From positions 2,329,234-2,393,233 of the forward strand of contig CP030886.1 in assembly GCA_006969745.1 (NCBI GenBank): a DNA stretch of 64,000 nucleotides, given 5' to 3'. Made by a program: the position numbers and the translations under genes. Of this stretch, positions 17,909 through 25,776 are shown piece by piece. How positions within the stretch are numbered: the stretch's first letter is position 1; every line of letters begins with the position of its first letter. The notes beneath the pieces were generated by a model that saw only the letters and a program-made list of their open reading frames with translations, did not search any database and was not told the origin of the DNA. The DNA is from Cytophagaceae bacterium. Lineage in GTDB: Bacteria > Bacteroidota > Bacteroidia > Cytophagales > Cyclobacteriaceae.

Positions 17909-18297
17909 AGGAAATACGAAATTACATCAAACATGGTTCATATAACATATTTTTTGATGTAGTCATTTTGCACAATTCTAAGATTATTTTCCGTTTTAGT
18001 TTCTGCGAGTAGAAGATACTGTCAATATTCAAATAATCTTTATTCTGTAGAAATTTGAATCTCACTTTGCTCAGCAACCTTATCTAAGATTTAGATAACA
18101 TTATTATCACTTTGATTCCAAATGATCTGAATAATTTTTATCCACAAAACAGGATACTTATCCACATTTAAAACGAAAATTGGTCTAACAATCTGATATT
18201 CAATTAGATATATATCTAATTGAAGAATTTTGTTTTGTTGATAACTCTAAAGAGGTGGATTTAAAACCCTGTAAATCAGCGGTTTATCAATTGATAA
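17909..18297. other. Candidate chromosomal replication origin (oriC) in a 389-bp AT-rich spacer
   Basis: The largest gene-free gap in the window. Two exact DnaA boxes TTATCCACA lie in the same orientation at 18138-18146 and 18158-18166, exactly 20 bp apart. A one-mismatch reverse box TGTTGATAA is at 18236-18244. Related TTATC elements form inverted repeats: TTATCTAA (18080-18087) with TTAGATAA (18091-18098), and the 14-bp palindrome TTATCAATTGATAA (18284-18297). Between the boxes is a strongly AT-rich stretch with a 26-bp perfect palindrome (18199-18224). No ORF, RNA gene or convincing promoter was found. Against it, dnaA and dnaN are not adjacent; in Bacteroidota the origin is often away from dnaA. 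Supported by motif clustering only. Confidence 0.45.
18199..18224. repeat. 26-bp perfect palindrome
   Basis: Arms TTCAATTAGATAT and ATATCTAATTGAA meet with no spacer. It sits between the exact DnaA boxes and the clC stop codon and could be an unwinding element, a regulator site or a cruciform. Confidence 0.8.
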
Positions 18298-20091
18298 TCA
18301 TTCAGCGGTTTGACGAATGAGTTTTTTGCGATAGGCATTAAAAATCCTCGATTTCGATATGAAACCTACATATTCTCCATTGTCTATTACGGGCAAATTC
18401 CATGCTTGAGTGACTTCAAATTTATTCATCACAGATTGCATTTTTTCCTGAGGTGAGACACTTGCTGGCGGTTTCTGCATAATAGTCTTGATTATCACAT
18501 TTGATCTTGATTCTTCATCAAACATCCTTTCTCGAATATCATCCAGGGTTACAATTCCCTGCAACTCTTTTGATTCATTTACAACAGGAAAAATATTCCG
18601 ATTACTCTTCATTACAAGTTTGACTAGATCATTCAAGGTGGCTTCAGGGTGAATGGTGAGTAAGTCTTTCTCTACAATTTTCTTAAGGTCAATAAGACTC
18701 AATACAATTTGATCTTTATCGTATTGAATAAGGTCACCAGTTTCAATCAATCTTTTAGTGTAAATACTATGTTTTTCAAAATATGAAATGGTGCTGAATG
18801 AGATTGCTGAAACAAGCATCAACGGAACAAATAATTCATAACCACTTGTGATTTCTGCTATTAGGAATATTGCGGTAAGAGGAGCATGTAAAACTCCGCT
18901 CATTACCCCACACATACCCACCAAGGTGAAATTACTCGTGCTTAAAGAAGTGCTGAGCAGGGAATTGGACGTAGCACTAAAAACATAGCCTGACAATCCC
19001 CCCATAAATAGTGATGGTGCAAAGATTCCACCGCTACCGCCGGCTCCAATGGTCAGGGCAGTTGCCATAGGTTTTACAAGTAAAATCAGGAATAGGAATA
19101 TAATTAATGAAGCTTGATTTTCTGATAAACCATTGAACAGTGAATGCTGAAATATTTCTACTGATCCTCCTTGCAGCAAATTCTTGATGGTTTCGTAACC
19201 TTCTCCGTAAATAGGCGGAAAGGTGAGAATTATCAATGCTAGTGAGAGGCCTCCTACAGCTGCTCTGCCAAAATCATTTTTTATCTTCTTGATTCCACCT
19301 TCAAATACATACATGATACGAGTGAAATACAGCGAAATAAGACCGCAGGCTGCACCAAACAATAAATAATATCCGGTTTCGCTTGCTATGAAATTTTCGG
19401 TGAGCCGAAATGAAAAAAGGATATCTTCACCTAGTAAAACCAACGCAACAAGCTGACCACATACAGATGCGATGAGTAGTGGAATGAATCTGCTGATTTT
19501 AACCTCCGTTAGAATCACTTCCATAGCGAAGATTACTCCTGTCACTGGTGAATTAAAGATTGCAGAAATAGCTCCCGCTGCTCCACATCCTAAAAGCACA
19601 GTTCTTTTTTTGTATCCAAGGTGGAAAAGGCGTCCTAAATTTGATCCTATCGCTGAGCCAGTAACTACAATGGGTGCCTCAAGACCAACGGATCCTCCAA
19701 AACCTACCGTAATTGCACTCGTCACCATACGAGAATACATTCGTGTCTTTCGTATGACACTGGAATTCTTAGAAATGGAATACAAGATCTGCGTAATTCC
19801 ATGTCCTAGATTTTCCTTGAATAGGTATCTGGATACAAAAACTGTCAGCAAAATTCCTGCTAATGGATAAATCAGAAAGAAATAATCAAAGCTAAAAAGT
19901 GCATGATTAAGTTCTAAGTACTGAATGATCACATGTACAGTACTTTTTAGGATGACGGCAGCAAGGCCTGAGAGGAGACCAATTAGTCCGGCAGTAATTA
20001 GTAAGAAGTTATTATCACTAATGTGCCTGATACGCCACACCAGAAACTTCATCATTACTGTTCCAAACTTGCTTTTATCTTGGTTTGCCAT
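18298..20091 (-). CDS. ClC-family chloride channel/antiporter with CBS pair
   Basis: A 597-residue protein with the ClC membrane core (about 25-440) and two C-terminal CBS domains (about 455-590: LLTIHPEATLNDLVKLVMKS and MQKPPASVSPQEKMQSVMN). Selectivity motifs are readable: GSVGLEAPIV (the GxxxxP filter with Glu at the gating position), GAGGSGGIFAPSLFMG and the Tyr-bearing C-terminal helix. The gating Glu in GLEAP suggests it is functional. CBS pairs usually sense nucleotides. The stop codon abuts the candidate origin. Start ATG at 20091 (MANQDKSKFGTV). Confidence 0.92.
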   Translation of the reverse strand: MANQDKSKFGTVMMKFLVWRIRHISDNNFLLITAGLIGLLSGLAAVILKSTVHVIIQYLELNHALFSFDYFFLIYPLAGILLTVFVSRYLFKENLGHGITQILYSISKNSSVIRKTRMYSRMVTSAITVGFGGSVGLEAPIVVTGSAIGSNLGRLFHLGYKKRTVLLGCGAAGAISAIFNSPVTGVIFAMEVILTEVKISRFIPLLIASVCGQLVALVLLGEDILFSFRLTENFIASETGYYLLFGAACGLISLYFTRIMYVFEGGIKKIKNDFGRAAVGGLSLALIILTFPPIYGEGYETIKNLLQGGSVEIFQHSLFNGLSENQASLIIFLFLILLVKPMATALTIGAGGSGGIFAPSLFMGGLSGYVFSATSNSLLSTSLSTSNFTLVGMCGVMSGVLHAPLTAIFLIAEITSGYELFVPLMLVSAISFSTISYFEKHSIYTKRLIETGDLIQYDKDQIVLSLIDLKKIVEKDLLTIHPEATLNDLVKLVMKSNRNIFPVVNESKELQGIVTLDDIRERMFDEESRSNVIIKTIMQKPPASVSPQEKMQSVMNKFEVTQAWNLPVIDNGEYVGFISKSRIFNAYRKKLIRQTAE

Positions 20092-20102
20092 CTTAGTCGC
20101 GG

Positions 20103-20110
20103 CAAAGGTA
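20103..20110 (-). promoter_or_regulatory. -7 element of the clC gene
   Basis: TACCTTTG on the minus strand fits TAnnTTTG, about 12 bp before the ATG at 20091. No good -33 partner is visible. Confidence 0.4.
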
Positions 20111-20136
20111 GGTCTTTGTTTGAGCTCCCGAAAGAA

Positions 20137-20928
20137 CTATACAATTACTGCATTTTTCTTTTCCAAAGCCTCTTCTACATATTTGAAAGTAGACAACACT
20201 TCAGGCTTACCATTTACAACAGCCACATCGTGTTCGAAATGCGCTGATGGTTTTTTATCTGCCGTTACTATCGTCCAGCCATCGTTGAGTTGAATCACTC
20301 GGCGGGTTCCCATATTGATCATAGGTTCTATCGCCACGACGAGTCCCTCTTGAATTTTGCTGCCTCTTCCTCGCTTACCAAAATTGGGTACCTCAGGAGA
20401 TTCGTGCATCTTTCTTCCAAGTCCATGACCTACAAGTTCTCGCACCACTCCATAACCATGACTTTCTGCATGCTGCTGAATGGCAAAACTTACATCTCCA
20501 ATCCGATTGCCGGCCACAAGTTGTTCTATTCCTTTGTCAAGACACTCTTTGGTCACTCGAAGGAGCTGCCTGACGTCTTCGTCAATTTCTCCTACAGGAA
20601 AAGTATACGCATGATCTCCGTAATAATCATTTTTCAAAACGCCAATGTCTACACCTACAACATCACCTTCTTGTAACGGCCTATCGGTAGGGATGCCATG
20701 AACAACCTGCTCATTGACAGATGTGATGATTGATTTAGGATAATCATACAGACCTAAAAATGCCGGCACACCACCATTGTCTCTGATAAATTCATCGGCA
20801 ATTTTATCCAACTCTAGAGGAGTCACCCCAGGTTCAATCTTTTCACCCATGAGGCCCAAAGTTTTGGAAACGATAAGGGCACTTTCCCTCATGATTTCAA
20901 TTTCTTCCGGTGTTTTATACTTTATCAT
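20137..20928 (-). CDS. map: Methionine aminopeptidase, type I
   Basis: Removes the initiator Met from nascent proteins. The 263-residue protein (ATG at 20928: MIKYKTPEEIEIMRESALIV) has the pita-bread metal ligands: Asp in GDVVGVDIGVLKNDYYGDHAY (two Asp), His in ELVGHGLGRKMHESP, Glu in VVAIEPMINMG and Glu in HFEHDVAVV. An upstream TTG belongs to the -7 element and is not the start. It does not lie in a ribosomal-protein cluster as in many bacteria. Confidence 0.94.
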   Translation of the reverse strand: MIKYKTPEEIEIMRESALIVSKTLGLMGEKIEPGVTPLELDKIADEFIRDNGGVPAFLGLYDYPKSIITSVNEQVVHGIPTDRPLQEGDVVGVDIGVLKNDYYGDHAYTFPVGEIDEDVRQLLRVTKECLDKGIEQLVAGNRIGDVSFAIQQHAESHGYGVVRELVGHGLGRKMHESPEVPNFGKRGRGSKIQEGLVVAIEPMINMGTRRVIQLNDGWTIVTADKKPSAHFEHDVAVVNGKPEVLSTFKYVEEALEKKNAVIV

Positions 20929-20935
20929 GCGATTG

Positions 20936-20943
20936 CAAAAATA
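20936..20943 (-). promoter_or_regulatory. -7 element of map
   Basis: TATTTTTG on the minus strand, 8 bp before the map ATG, so the predicted transcript is nearly leaderless. It rules out the in-frame TTG upstream as start. Confidence 0.4.
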
Positions 20944-20950
20944 CAAACAA

Positions 20951-20989
20951 AAAAACCCTGATTCCTCATTACAAGAAACCAGGGTTTTT
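20951..20989 (-). terminator. Terminator of the SPOR gene
   Basis: Arms AAAAACCCTG (20951-20960) and CAGGGTTTTT (20980-20989) around a 19-nt loop; on the minus strand it ends in a long T run. It separates the SPOR gene from map. Confidence 0.8.
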
Positions 20990-21006
20990 AAAGAATGTTT
21001 TTATTA

Positions 21007-21621
21007 TTAGGACTTCTTAGTCACGCCTTCAAGTACATCTTTGATAGGAACACGAACACCATCTTTGTAAGATACTACCCATGCATCTTTCACGCCCATC
21101 TCTCTTAGATACTTTTTGAAAGTGTCAGCTTCCCAATAATCTCTGAATACTCCGATGGTATACTTCTGTAATCCATCTGCGTCTTCAGCACTGAAGTTTG
21201 GTGAATTGTCGTACTTTTTGAGGTCTTTCTTACCGAAAGCTCCAAGTTGTACTTTGAAAACTACTCCTTTGCTTTCATCGATTCCACTTCCAGAATTGTT
21301 AGTGGCAACGTTATCAGCTGGTTTAGCATTCTGAAGTCTAGAAAGTTCTTCCCTTAGATCACCAACCTGAGATTGATAAGTAAGGATTTGTTGATCTTTC
21401 TCGGCAATTCTATCGTCGATATTGCCAAGTTCCGTTTTAAGGCTGCTTACTTGTCCCTTTAGGGATTTGTTCTCATCCAATAGCTGTTTGTATTGCTCTG
21501 GCTCAAGTTTCTTTATCCTTTTTTTCCACTCTTTTGCTTCTTTTTTGTCCATTTGGGCATTTGCCTCAAATGCAAAAACACAGCAGAGTGCCAGCGCGAT
21601 AAGTGATATAGTTTTTTTCAT
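21007..21621 (-). CDS. Secreted coiled-coil SPOR-domain protein
   Basis: A 204-residue protein with a signal peptide (MKKTISLIALALCCVFAFEANAQ), a long charged coiled coil (about 25-95, KEWKKRIKKLEPEQYKQLL onward) and a C-terminal SPOR-like domain (VVFKVQLGAFGKKDLKKY ... GVFRDYWEADTFKKYLREMG ... WVVSYKDGVRV). SPOR domains bind denuded peptidoglycan glycans, typically at division sites. I use the ATG at 21621; the frame extends upstream without a signal-like sequence. Monocistronic between two terminator-like regions. Confidence 0.87.
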   Translation of the reverse strand: MKKTISLIALALCCVFAFEANAQMDKKEAKEWKKRIKKLEPEQYKQLLDENKSLKGQVSSLKTELGNIDDRIAEKDQQILTYQSQVGDLREELSRLQNAKPADNVATNNSGSGIDESKGVVFKVQLGAFGKKDLKKYDNSPNFSAEDADGLQKYTIGVFRDYWEADTFKKYLREMGVKDAWVVSYKDGVRVPIKDVLEGVTKKS

Positions 21622-21697
21622 CTTCCTGTGAAATTGGTTTTTTACGCAATCTTTAATGTTACTAAAGTACAAAAATCTCTTGATAATGGATAATGGA

Positions 21698-23101
21698 TCA
21701 ACTTTTTAGCGATCCTATCATATCTTCGGGTTTAACCCATTCCGTGAACTGTTCATCCGTAACAAGTCCTAGTTCTATTGCAGCTTTTCTGAGCGTTGTA
21801 CCTTCCTTATGCGCCTTTTTAGCGATTTTGGCAGCATTTTCATAGCCAATATGTGTATTTAAAGCGGTCACAAGCATCAATGAATTCTCTAATTTTTCCT
21901 TGATAACTGCGTCATTTGGCTCAATTCCAACAGCACAATTATCATTGAAAGATTCGCATGCATCTCCAATTAATCGTGCAGAATTGAGCAAATTGAAGAC
22001 CATCATAGGTTTAAATACGTTCAGTTCGAAATGACCTGTCATACCACCGGCGGCAATGGCAACATCATTTCCAAGCACCTGTGCACACACCATAGTAAGT
22101 GCTTCGCACTGGGTTGGATTTACTTTACCGGGCATGATTGAAGAACCTGGTTCGTTCTCAGGGATGATGATTTCTCCAATACCGCTTCTTGGACCTGAGC
22201 AAAGCATTCTTATGTCATTGGCAATTTTCATCAGGCTTACAGCCAATTGCTTCAATGCGCCGTGAGTTTCTACGATCGCATCATGAGCGGCGAGTGCTTC
22301 AAACTTGTTTTCTGCAGTTCGCATCGGCATACCAGAATATTTCGCAATTTTCTCGGCGACCAGTTCGGCATAACCTTCAGGTGTATTGAGGCCGGTACCC
22401 ACAGCGGTACCACCCAGTGCAAGTTCAGACAGGTGATCGAGTGTATTGTTTAAGGCTTTTAAACCATGATCTAGCTGTGAAACATATCCGGAAAACTCCT
22501 GACCCAAGCTCAGTGGTGTAGCGTCCATAAAATGAGTACGACCAATCTTCACCACATCCACGAAAGACTCTGCTTTTTTGTGAAGTGTATCTCTGAGCTT
22601 ATTTACCTTGGGAATGGTATTTTCTACAACCATTTTATAGCTCGCAATATGCATGGCTGTGGGGAAGGTGTCGTTTGAGCTTTGACTCTTGTTTACATCA
22701 TCATTTGGATGAATGATTTTTTGATCATCAGAAAGTGAACCCCCATTTAATACATGCGCACGATTAGCAATAACTTCATTGGAGTTCATGTTTGATTGGG
22801 TGCCTGATCCAGTCTGCCACACTACCAGCGGGAACTGATCGTCTAGTTTTCCGTCAAGAATTTCATCACAAACTTTTCCAATCAAGTCAGATTTTTCTTT
22901 AGAAAGAACTCCAAGATCCATATTGGTTTCGGCCGCCGATTTTTTAAGGATAGCGAATGCTCGAATAATTTCTATCGGCATTTGATTCTTTTCCCCTCCA
23001 ATTTTGAAGTTGTCTCTGGATCTTTGGGTTTGAGCTCCCCAGTATTTTTCAGCGGGCACTTTCACCTCGCCCATGGTATCGTGTTCTATTCGGTATTCCA
23101 T
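21698..23101 (-). CDS. fumC: Fumarate hydratase class II
   Basis: Interconverts fumarate and L-malate in the TCA cycle; iron-free homotetramer. The 467-residue protein (ATG at 23101, [19 protein letters not shown]) shows [14 protein letters not shown], the [18 protein letters not shown] block and the superfamily signature [11 protein letters not shown]. Fumarase rather than aspartase or argininosuccinate lyase is supported by the N-terminal [18 protein letters not shown] motif. A class II enzyme in an iron-regulated neighbourhood is convenient because it does not need an Fe-S cluster. Confidence 0.94.
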   Translation of the reverse strand: MEYRIEHDTMGEVKVPAEKYWGAQTQRSRDNFKIGGEKNQMPIEIIRAFAILKKSAAETNMDLGVLSKEKSDLIGKVCDEILDGKLDDQFPLVVWQTGSGTQSNMNSNEVIANRAHVLNGGSLSDDQKIIHPNDDVNKSQSSNDTFPTAMHIASYKMVVENTIPKVNKLRDTLHKKAESFVDVVKIGRTHFMDATPLSLGQEFSGYVSQLDHGLKALNNTLDHLSELALGGTAVGTGLNTPEGYAELVAEKIAKYSGMPMRTAENKFEALAAHDAIVETHGALKQLAVSLMKIANDIRMLCSGPRSGIGEIIIPENEPGSSIMPGKVNPTQCEALTMVCAQVLGNDVAIAAGGMTGHFELNVFKPMMVFNLLNSARLIGDACESFNDNCAVGIEPNDAVIKEKLENSLMLVTALNTHIGYENAAKIAKKAHKEGTTLRKAAIELGLVTDEQFTEWVKPEDMIGSLKS

Positions 23102-23123
23102 TTGGATCAATTTTTTCTTGCTA

Positions 23124-23131
23124 CAAATCTA
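23124..23131 (-). promoter_or_regulatory. -7 element of fumC
   Basis: TAGATTTG on the minus strand, about 22 bp before the fumC ATG; the nearest TTG upstream is 24 bp away, longer than ideal. Confidence 0.4.
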
Positions 23132-23203
23132 ACAACCTATAGGCCTTTTGGATTTCAATTATTGTGTGTTTTTTGTGTAATCAAATTATGCAGCATACAT
23201 TTG

Positions 23204-23220
23204 TTTAGAATCATTCTAAA
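23204..23220. promoter_or_regulatory. Operator-like palindrome, site A (TTTAGAATCATTCTAAA)
   Basis: A perfect 8-1-8 inverted repeat 11 bp before the TTG start of the LuxR-type regulator. The same 17 bases recur at 24434-24450 before the DUF4856 gene, and relaxed versions flank the promoter at 31.4 kb. Confidence 0.7.
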
Positions 23221-23231
23221 TAGTAAACTCA

Positions 23232-23864
23232 TTGGCTACATCAGTTCTTCTTGCTGATTTTCAGTATTTGACACGACAAGGTATCGCAGCCTTACTTAAG
23301 GCGATGCCTGGATTTGATCTTGCTAAGATGATCGATTCTCCAGAAAAATTTGTGGAGGCGGCGATAGCTATTGAGCCTGACTTAATCGTAGTTGATATTT
23401 CAGACAAAGATCGCGAGTTGATTCCTAAACTAAAGCTTCTGAAGGAGACATTAAAATCAAGCTTTCTTGTAATTTCAAATAGCCAGACTAAAGAATCAAT
23501 TCAACAGATGCTGACCATGGGCATAAAAGGAATCTTGACAAAAAATTGCAGCGAGGAAGAAATAATCAATGGTCTGAGGGCTGTAGCACAAGGCAATCGG
23601 TTTTTTTGTAATAATATCTTGGATATGGTAGTGGAAAATCCCGAGGAGAATGATGATTGCGAACCGACCAATTTGTCACCTAGAGAATTTGAAGTTTTGG
23701 AATTAATAACAAAGAGTAAAACAACTGCTCAAATCGCAGAAGAACTGCATTTAAGTGTTCACACAATTAATTCGCATAGAAAAAATATTCTCAAGAAGTT
23801 AAATCTTGGTTCGCCTGCAGAACTAATTGTTTATGCGCTGGAAACCGGTCTGGTGAAAAACTAA
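23232..23864 (+). CDS. LuxR/NarL-type response regulator
   Basis: A 210-residue regulator: receiver-like domain (about 4-120) and a C-terminal LuxR HTH (about 143-208: LSPREFEVLELITKSKTTAQ, then SVHTINSHRKNILKKLNL). The receiver keeps the phospho-acceptor Asp in VVDIS and the Lys in GILTKN, but the usual acidic pair near the N-terminus is ADF rather than ADD. Phosphorylation may therefore be weak or absent. The only reasonable start is a TTG at 23232. No histidine kinase gene is near. An operator-like palindrome shared with the iron-uptake genes sits directly upstream, so it is probably controlled with them. Confidence 0.87.
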   Translation: MATSVLLADFQYLTRQGIAALLKAMPGFDLAKMIDSPEKFVEAAIAIEPDLIVVDISDKDRELIPKLKLLKETLKSSFLVISNSQTKESIQQMLTMGIKGILTKNCSEEEIINGLRAVAQGNRFFCNNILDMVVENPEENDDCEPTNLSPREFEVLELITKSKTTAQIAEELHLSVHTINSHRKNILKKLNLGSPAELIVYALETGLVKN

Positions 23865-23866
23865 GT

Positions 23867-24253
23867 TTATTTTGGAATCGATGTGGGCTTCCGATTCTCA
23901 TCAATAGCCACAAAGGAGAACTCTCCCTCAATCGCCTGCTCCCTTTTTTCCGAGTACATTTCCTCAATATAGATTTGTACCGAAACCTTAAGACTTGTAT
24001 TTCCTACATGAATTACTCTTCCGATTAACTCAACGATCGTTCCGGCAGGTATTGGTTTCTTGAAATCTATTTTACTGCTACTTACCGTAACCATACGCTG
24101 GCGACTAAAACGAGTAGCGGTAATGAATGCTACTTCATCCATCGCATGCATGGCGGTTCCTCCAAAGAGGGTGTCATAGTGATTAGTGGTATTGGGAAAA
24201 ACAGCTTTGAATATGCGCGTTTCTGATTTTTCGATTCGTTGCTCAAGTGTCAT
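23867..24253 (-). CDS. Acyl-CoA thioesterase, hotdog fold (YciA/ACOT type)
   Basis: A 128-residue single-hotdog protein predicted to hydrolyse acyl-CoA. Motifs: NHYDTLFGGTAMHAMDEVAF (the catalytic Asp-containing HxxxLFGG...MDE block), then SSKIDFKKPIPAGTIVEL. It matches YciA/ACOT-type thioesterases, which accept a broad range of acyl-CoAs. Its stop codon nearly meets that of the convergent LuxR-type gene (23864). No operon partner. Confidence 0.9.
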   Translation of the reverse strand: MTLEQRIEKSETRIFKAVFPNTTNHYDTLFGGTAMHAMDEVAFITATRFSRQRMVTVSSSKIDFKKPIPAGTIVELIGRVIHVGNTSLKVSVQIYIEEMYSEKREQAIEGEFSFVAIDENRKPTSIPK

Positions 24254-24332
24254 AATTAAGTGATTTCAATGATTAACTATCCGGCCTTTGATTAGGTTCT
24301 ATAATATTTTTTATCCCCATTTATAGCTAGTG

Positions 24333-24374
24333 TATCACTACTTCTAGTGATGATAGTAGCCACTACTAGTGATA
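24333..24374. repeat. Nested inverted repeats of TAGTGAT between the thioesterase and DUF4856 genes
   Basis: TATCACTA (24333-24340) faces TAGTGAT (24345-24351) and again TAGTGATA (24367-24374), with a CACTA/TAGTG pair at 24361-24370. Two alternative hairpins are possible. It has no T tract, so it is not a standard terminator; it could be a regulator site. Confidence 0.6.
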
Positions 24375-24432
24375 GTAAAATTCCCCACGCATAGCGATTG
24401 TGAGATATCGATGACAAATTCAATTTTGCATT

Positions 24433-24451
24433 GTTTAGAATCATTCTAAAC
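24433..24451. promoter_or_regulatory. Operator-like palindrome, site B
   Basis: A perfect 19-bp palindrome, the core being identical to site A (TTTAGAATCATTCTAAA). It covers the place where the -33 element of the DUF4856 promoter should be, so a bound repressor would block RNA polymerase. Confidence 0.75.
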
Positions 24452-24465
24452 AGTAAATCAAGTCA

Positions 24466-24473
24466 TACTTTTG
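24466..24473 (+). promoter_or_regulatory. -7 element of the iron-region operon
   Basis: TACTTTTG fits TAnnTTTG, 14 bp after site B and 15 bp before the ATG at 24489. The -33 region is inside the palindrome. Confidence 0.6.
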
Positions 24474-24488
24474 CAAACTCAAATAACA

Positions 24489-25718
24489 ATGAATAAGAAC
24501 AAAATAATACTTGCCCTTTTTATAGGGTTTTCGATATCTCTTGTCAGCTGTGGAGATGATGACGGTGGAACCATTTCAATCGCAGAACCGGAAACTTATG
24601 TTTTTGAGCGCGATGGTGAGTCCACCGTTTCTTTCAGCGGACAAACCACCAGGATTTTGATGGCAGAAGAAATAGCAGAAGCGTTGATGGACAACTCACT
24701 CGATGAGGCTACCATAGATGCAATGTTTGCACATGAAGAAGGTAATGCTGACTTTGAAGATCCGACAAGTTTTGGATTAAATGCATCGGGCAAGAATGTC
24801 AGAAGTAAGACTGCCGCATCGTCAGACTTCTTTTCGGCAAATACTACAGATGCTTCAGCAATCAAGGAAGATTTCGATAGCTGGATTGCAGCTCAAGTGT
24901 CGGAAGTTTTTCCTGAATGGGAAACAGAAGCATCTGCTGGTCAGGCGGGCTTTATCCAGGAAGCTGGAGGCGGGCCCACCAGATACGTAAATGCCAAAGG
25001 ATTGGAATACAATCAGGCTTTTAGCAAATCACTGATCAGTGCGCTAATGGTCGATCAAATTTTGAATAATTACCTAAGTGTTTCTGTGCTTGATGCAGGA
25101 ACAAATCGCGAAGACAATGATGCAGGCACTTTGGCAGTGGACAAGAACTATACTAACATGGAGCATAAGTGGGATGAGGCTTATGGTTATGCTTATGGAA
25201 CTGCGGAAAATCTTGCGGATCCTAACCCAACCATTGGAGAAGATGATGGTTTTCTGAACAAATACATTGGAAGGGTAGAAGGTGATGAAGATTTCACCGG
25301 AATTGCCGATGATATATTCAATGCATTTAAGTTGGGTCGTTCAGCGATTGTTGCCGGAGAATATAGCACCCGTGACGCTCAAGCCGAAATTATAAGAGAA
25401 AAAATCTCATCAATTATTGCCATTCGTGCGATTTATTATTTGCAGCAAGGCAAGGCAGGACTCAAGGCAAGCACTGTAGACTATGCTTCTGTTTTCCATG
25501 ATCTGTCCGAAGGATATGGATTTATTTACGGCCTGCAGTTTACACGAATGCCGAGTAGTGATCTTCCATATTTTTCAAGAGCAGAGGTAAATGAGATGCT
25601 GGATGACTTGATGAGCGGAACCAATGGATTTTGGGATGTAACTCCGGAGATTTTGGATGATATATCAAATAAGATTACTGCCAAGTTCTCATTTACGATA
25701 GAACAAGCAGGCAATTGA
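24489..25718 (+). CDS. DUF4856 lipoprotein
   Basis: A 409-residue lipoprotein (MNKNKIILALFIGFSISLVSC, lipobox LVSC). The segment TNMEHKWDEAYGYAYGTAEN (about 232-250) is the hallmark of DUF4856, a Bacteroidota family commonly next to imelysins and TonB receptors. An exported or outer-membrane role in iron uptake is likely from context; the biochemistry is unknown. The ATG at 24489 is chosen over an in-frame TTG at 24471, which overlaps the -7 element. It is the first gene of a probable operon running to at least 31287. Confidence 0.87.
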   Translation: MNKNKIILALFIGFSISLVSCGDDDGGTISIAEPETYVFERDGESTVSFSGQTTRILMAEEIAEALMDNSLDEATIDAMFAHEEGNADFEDPTSFGLNASGKNVRSKTAASSDFFSANTTDASAIKEDFDSWIAAQVSEVFPEWETEASAGQAGFIQEAGGGPTRYVNAKGLEYNQAFSKSLISALMVDQILNNYLSVSVLDAGTNREDNDAGTLAVDKNYTNMEHKWDEAYGYAYGTAENLADPNPTIGEDDGFLNKYIGRVEGDEDFTGIADDIFNAFKLGRSAIVAGEYSTRDAQAEIIREKISSIIAIRAIYYLQQGKAGLKASTVDYASVFHDLSEGYGFIYGLQFTRMPSSDLPYFSRAEVNEMLDDLMSGTNGFWDVTPEILDDISNKITAKFSFTIEQAGN

Positions 25719-25776
25719 TTAATGAATAACAAAGGAGCAGAAATGCTCCTTTTAATGATTTTAAGAGACTAAATAG

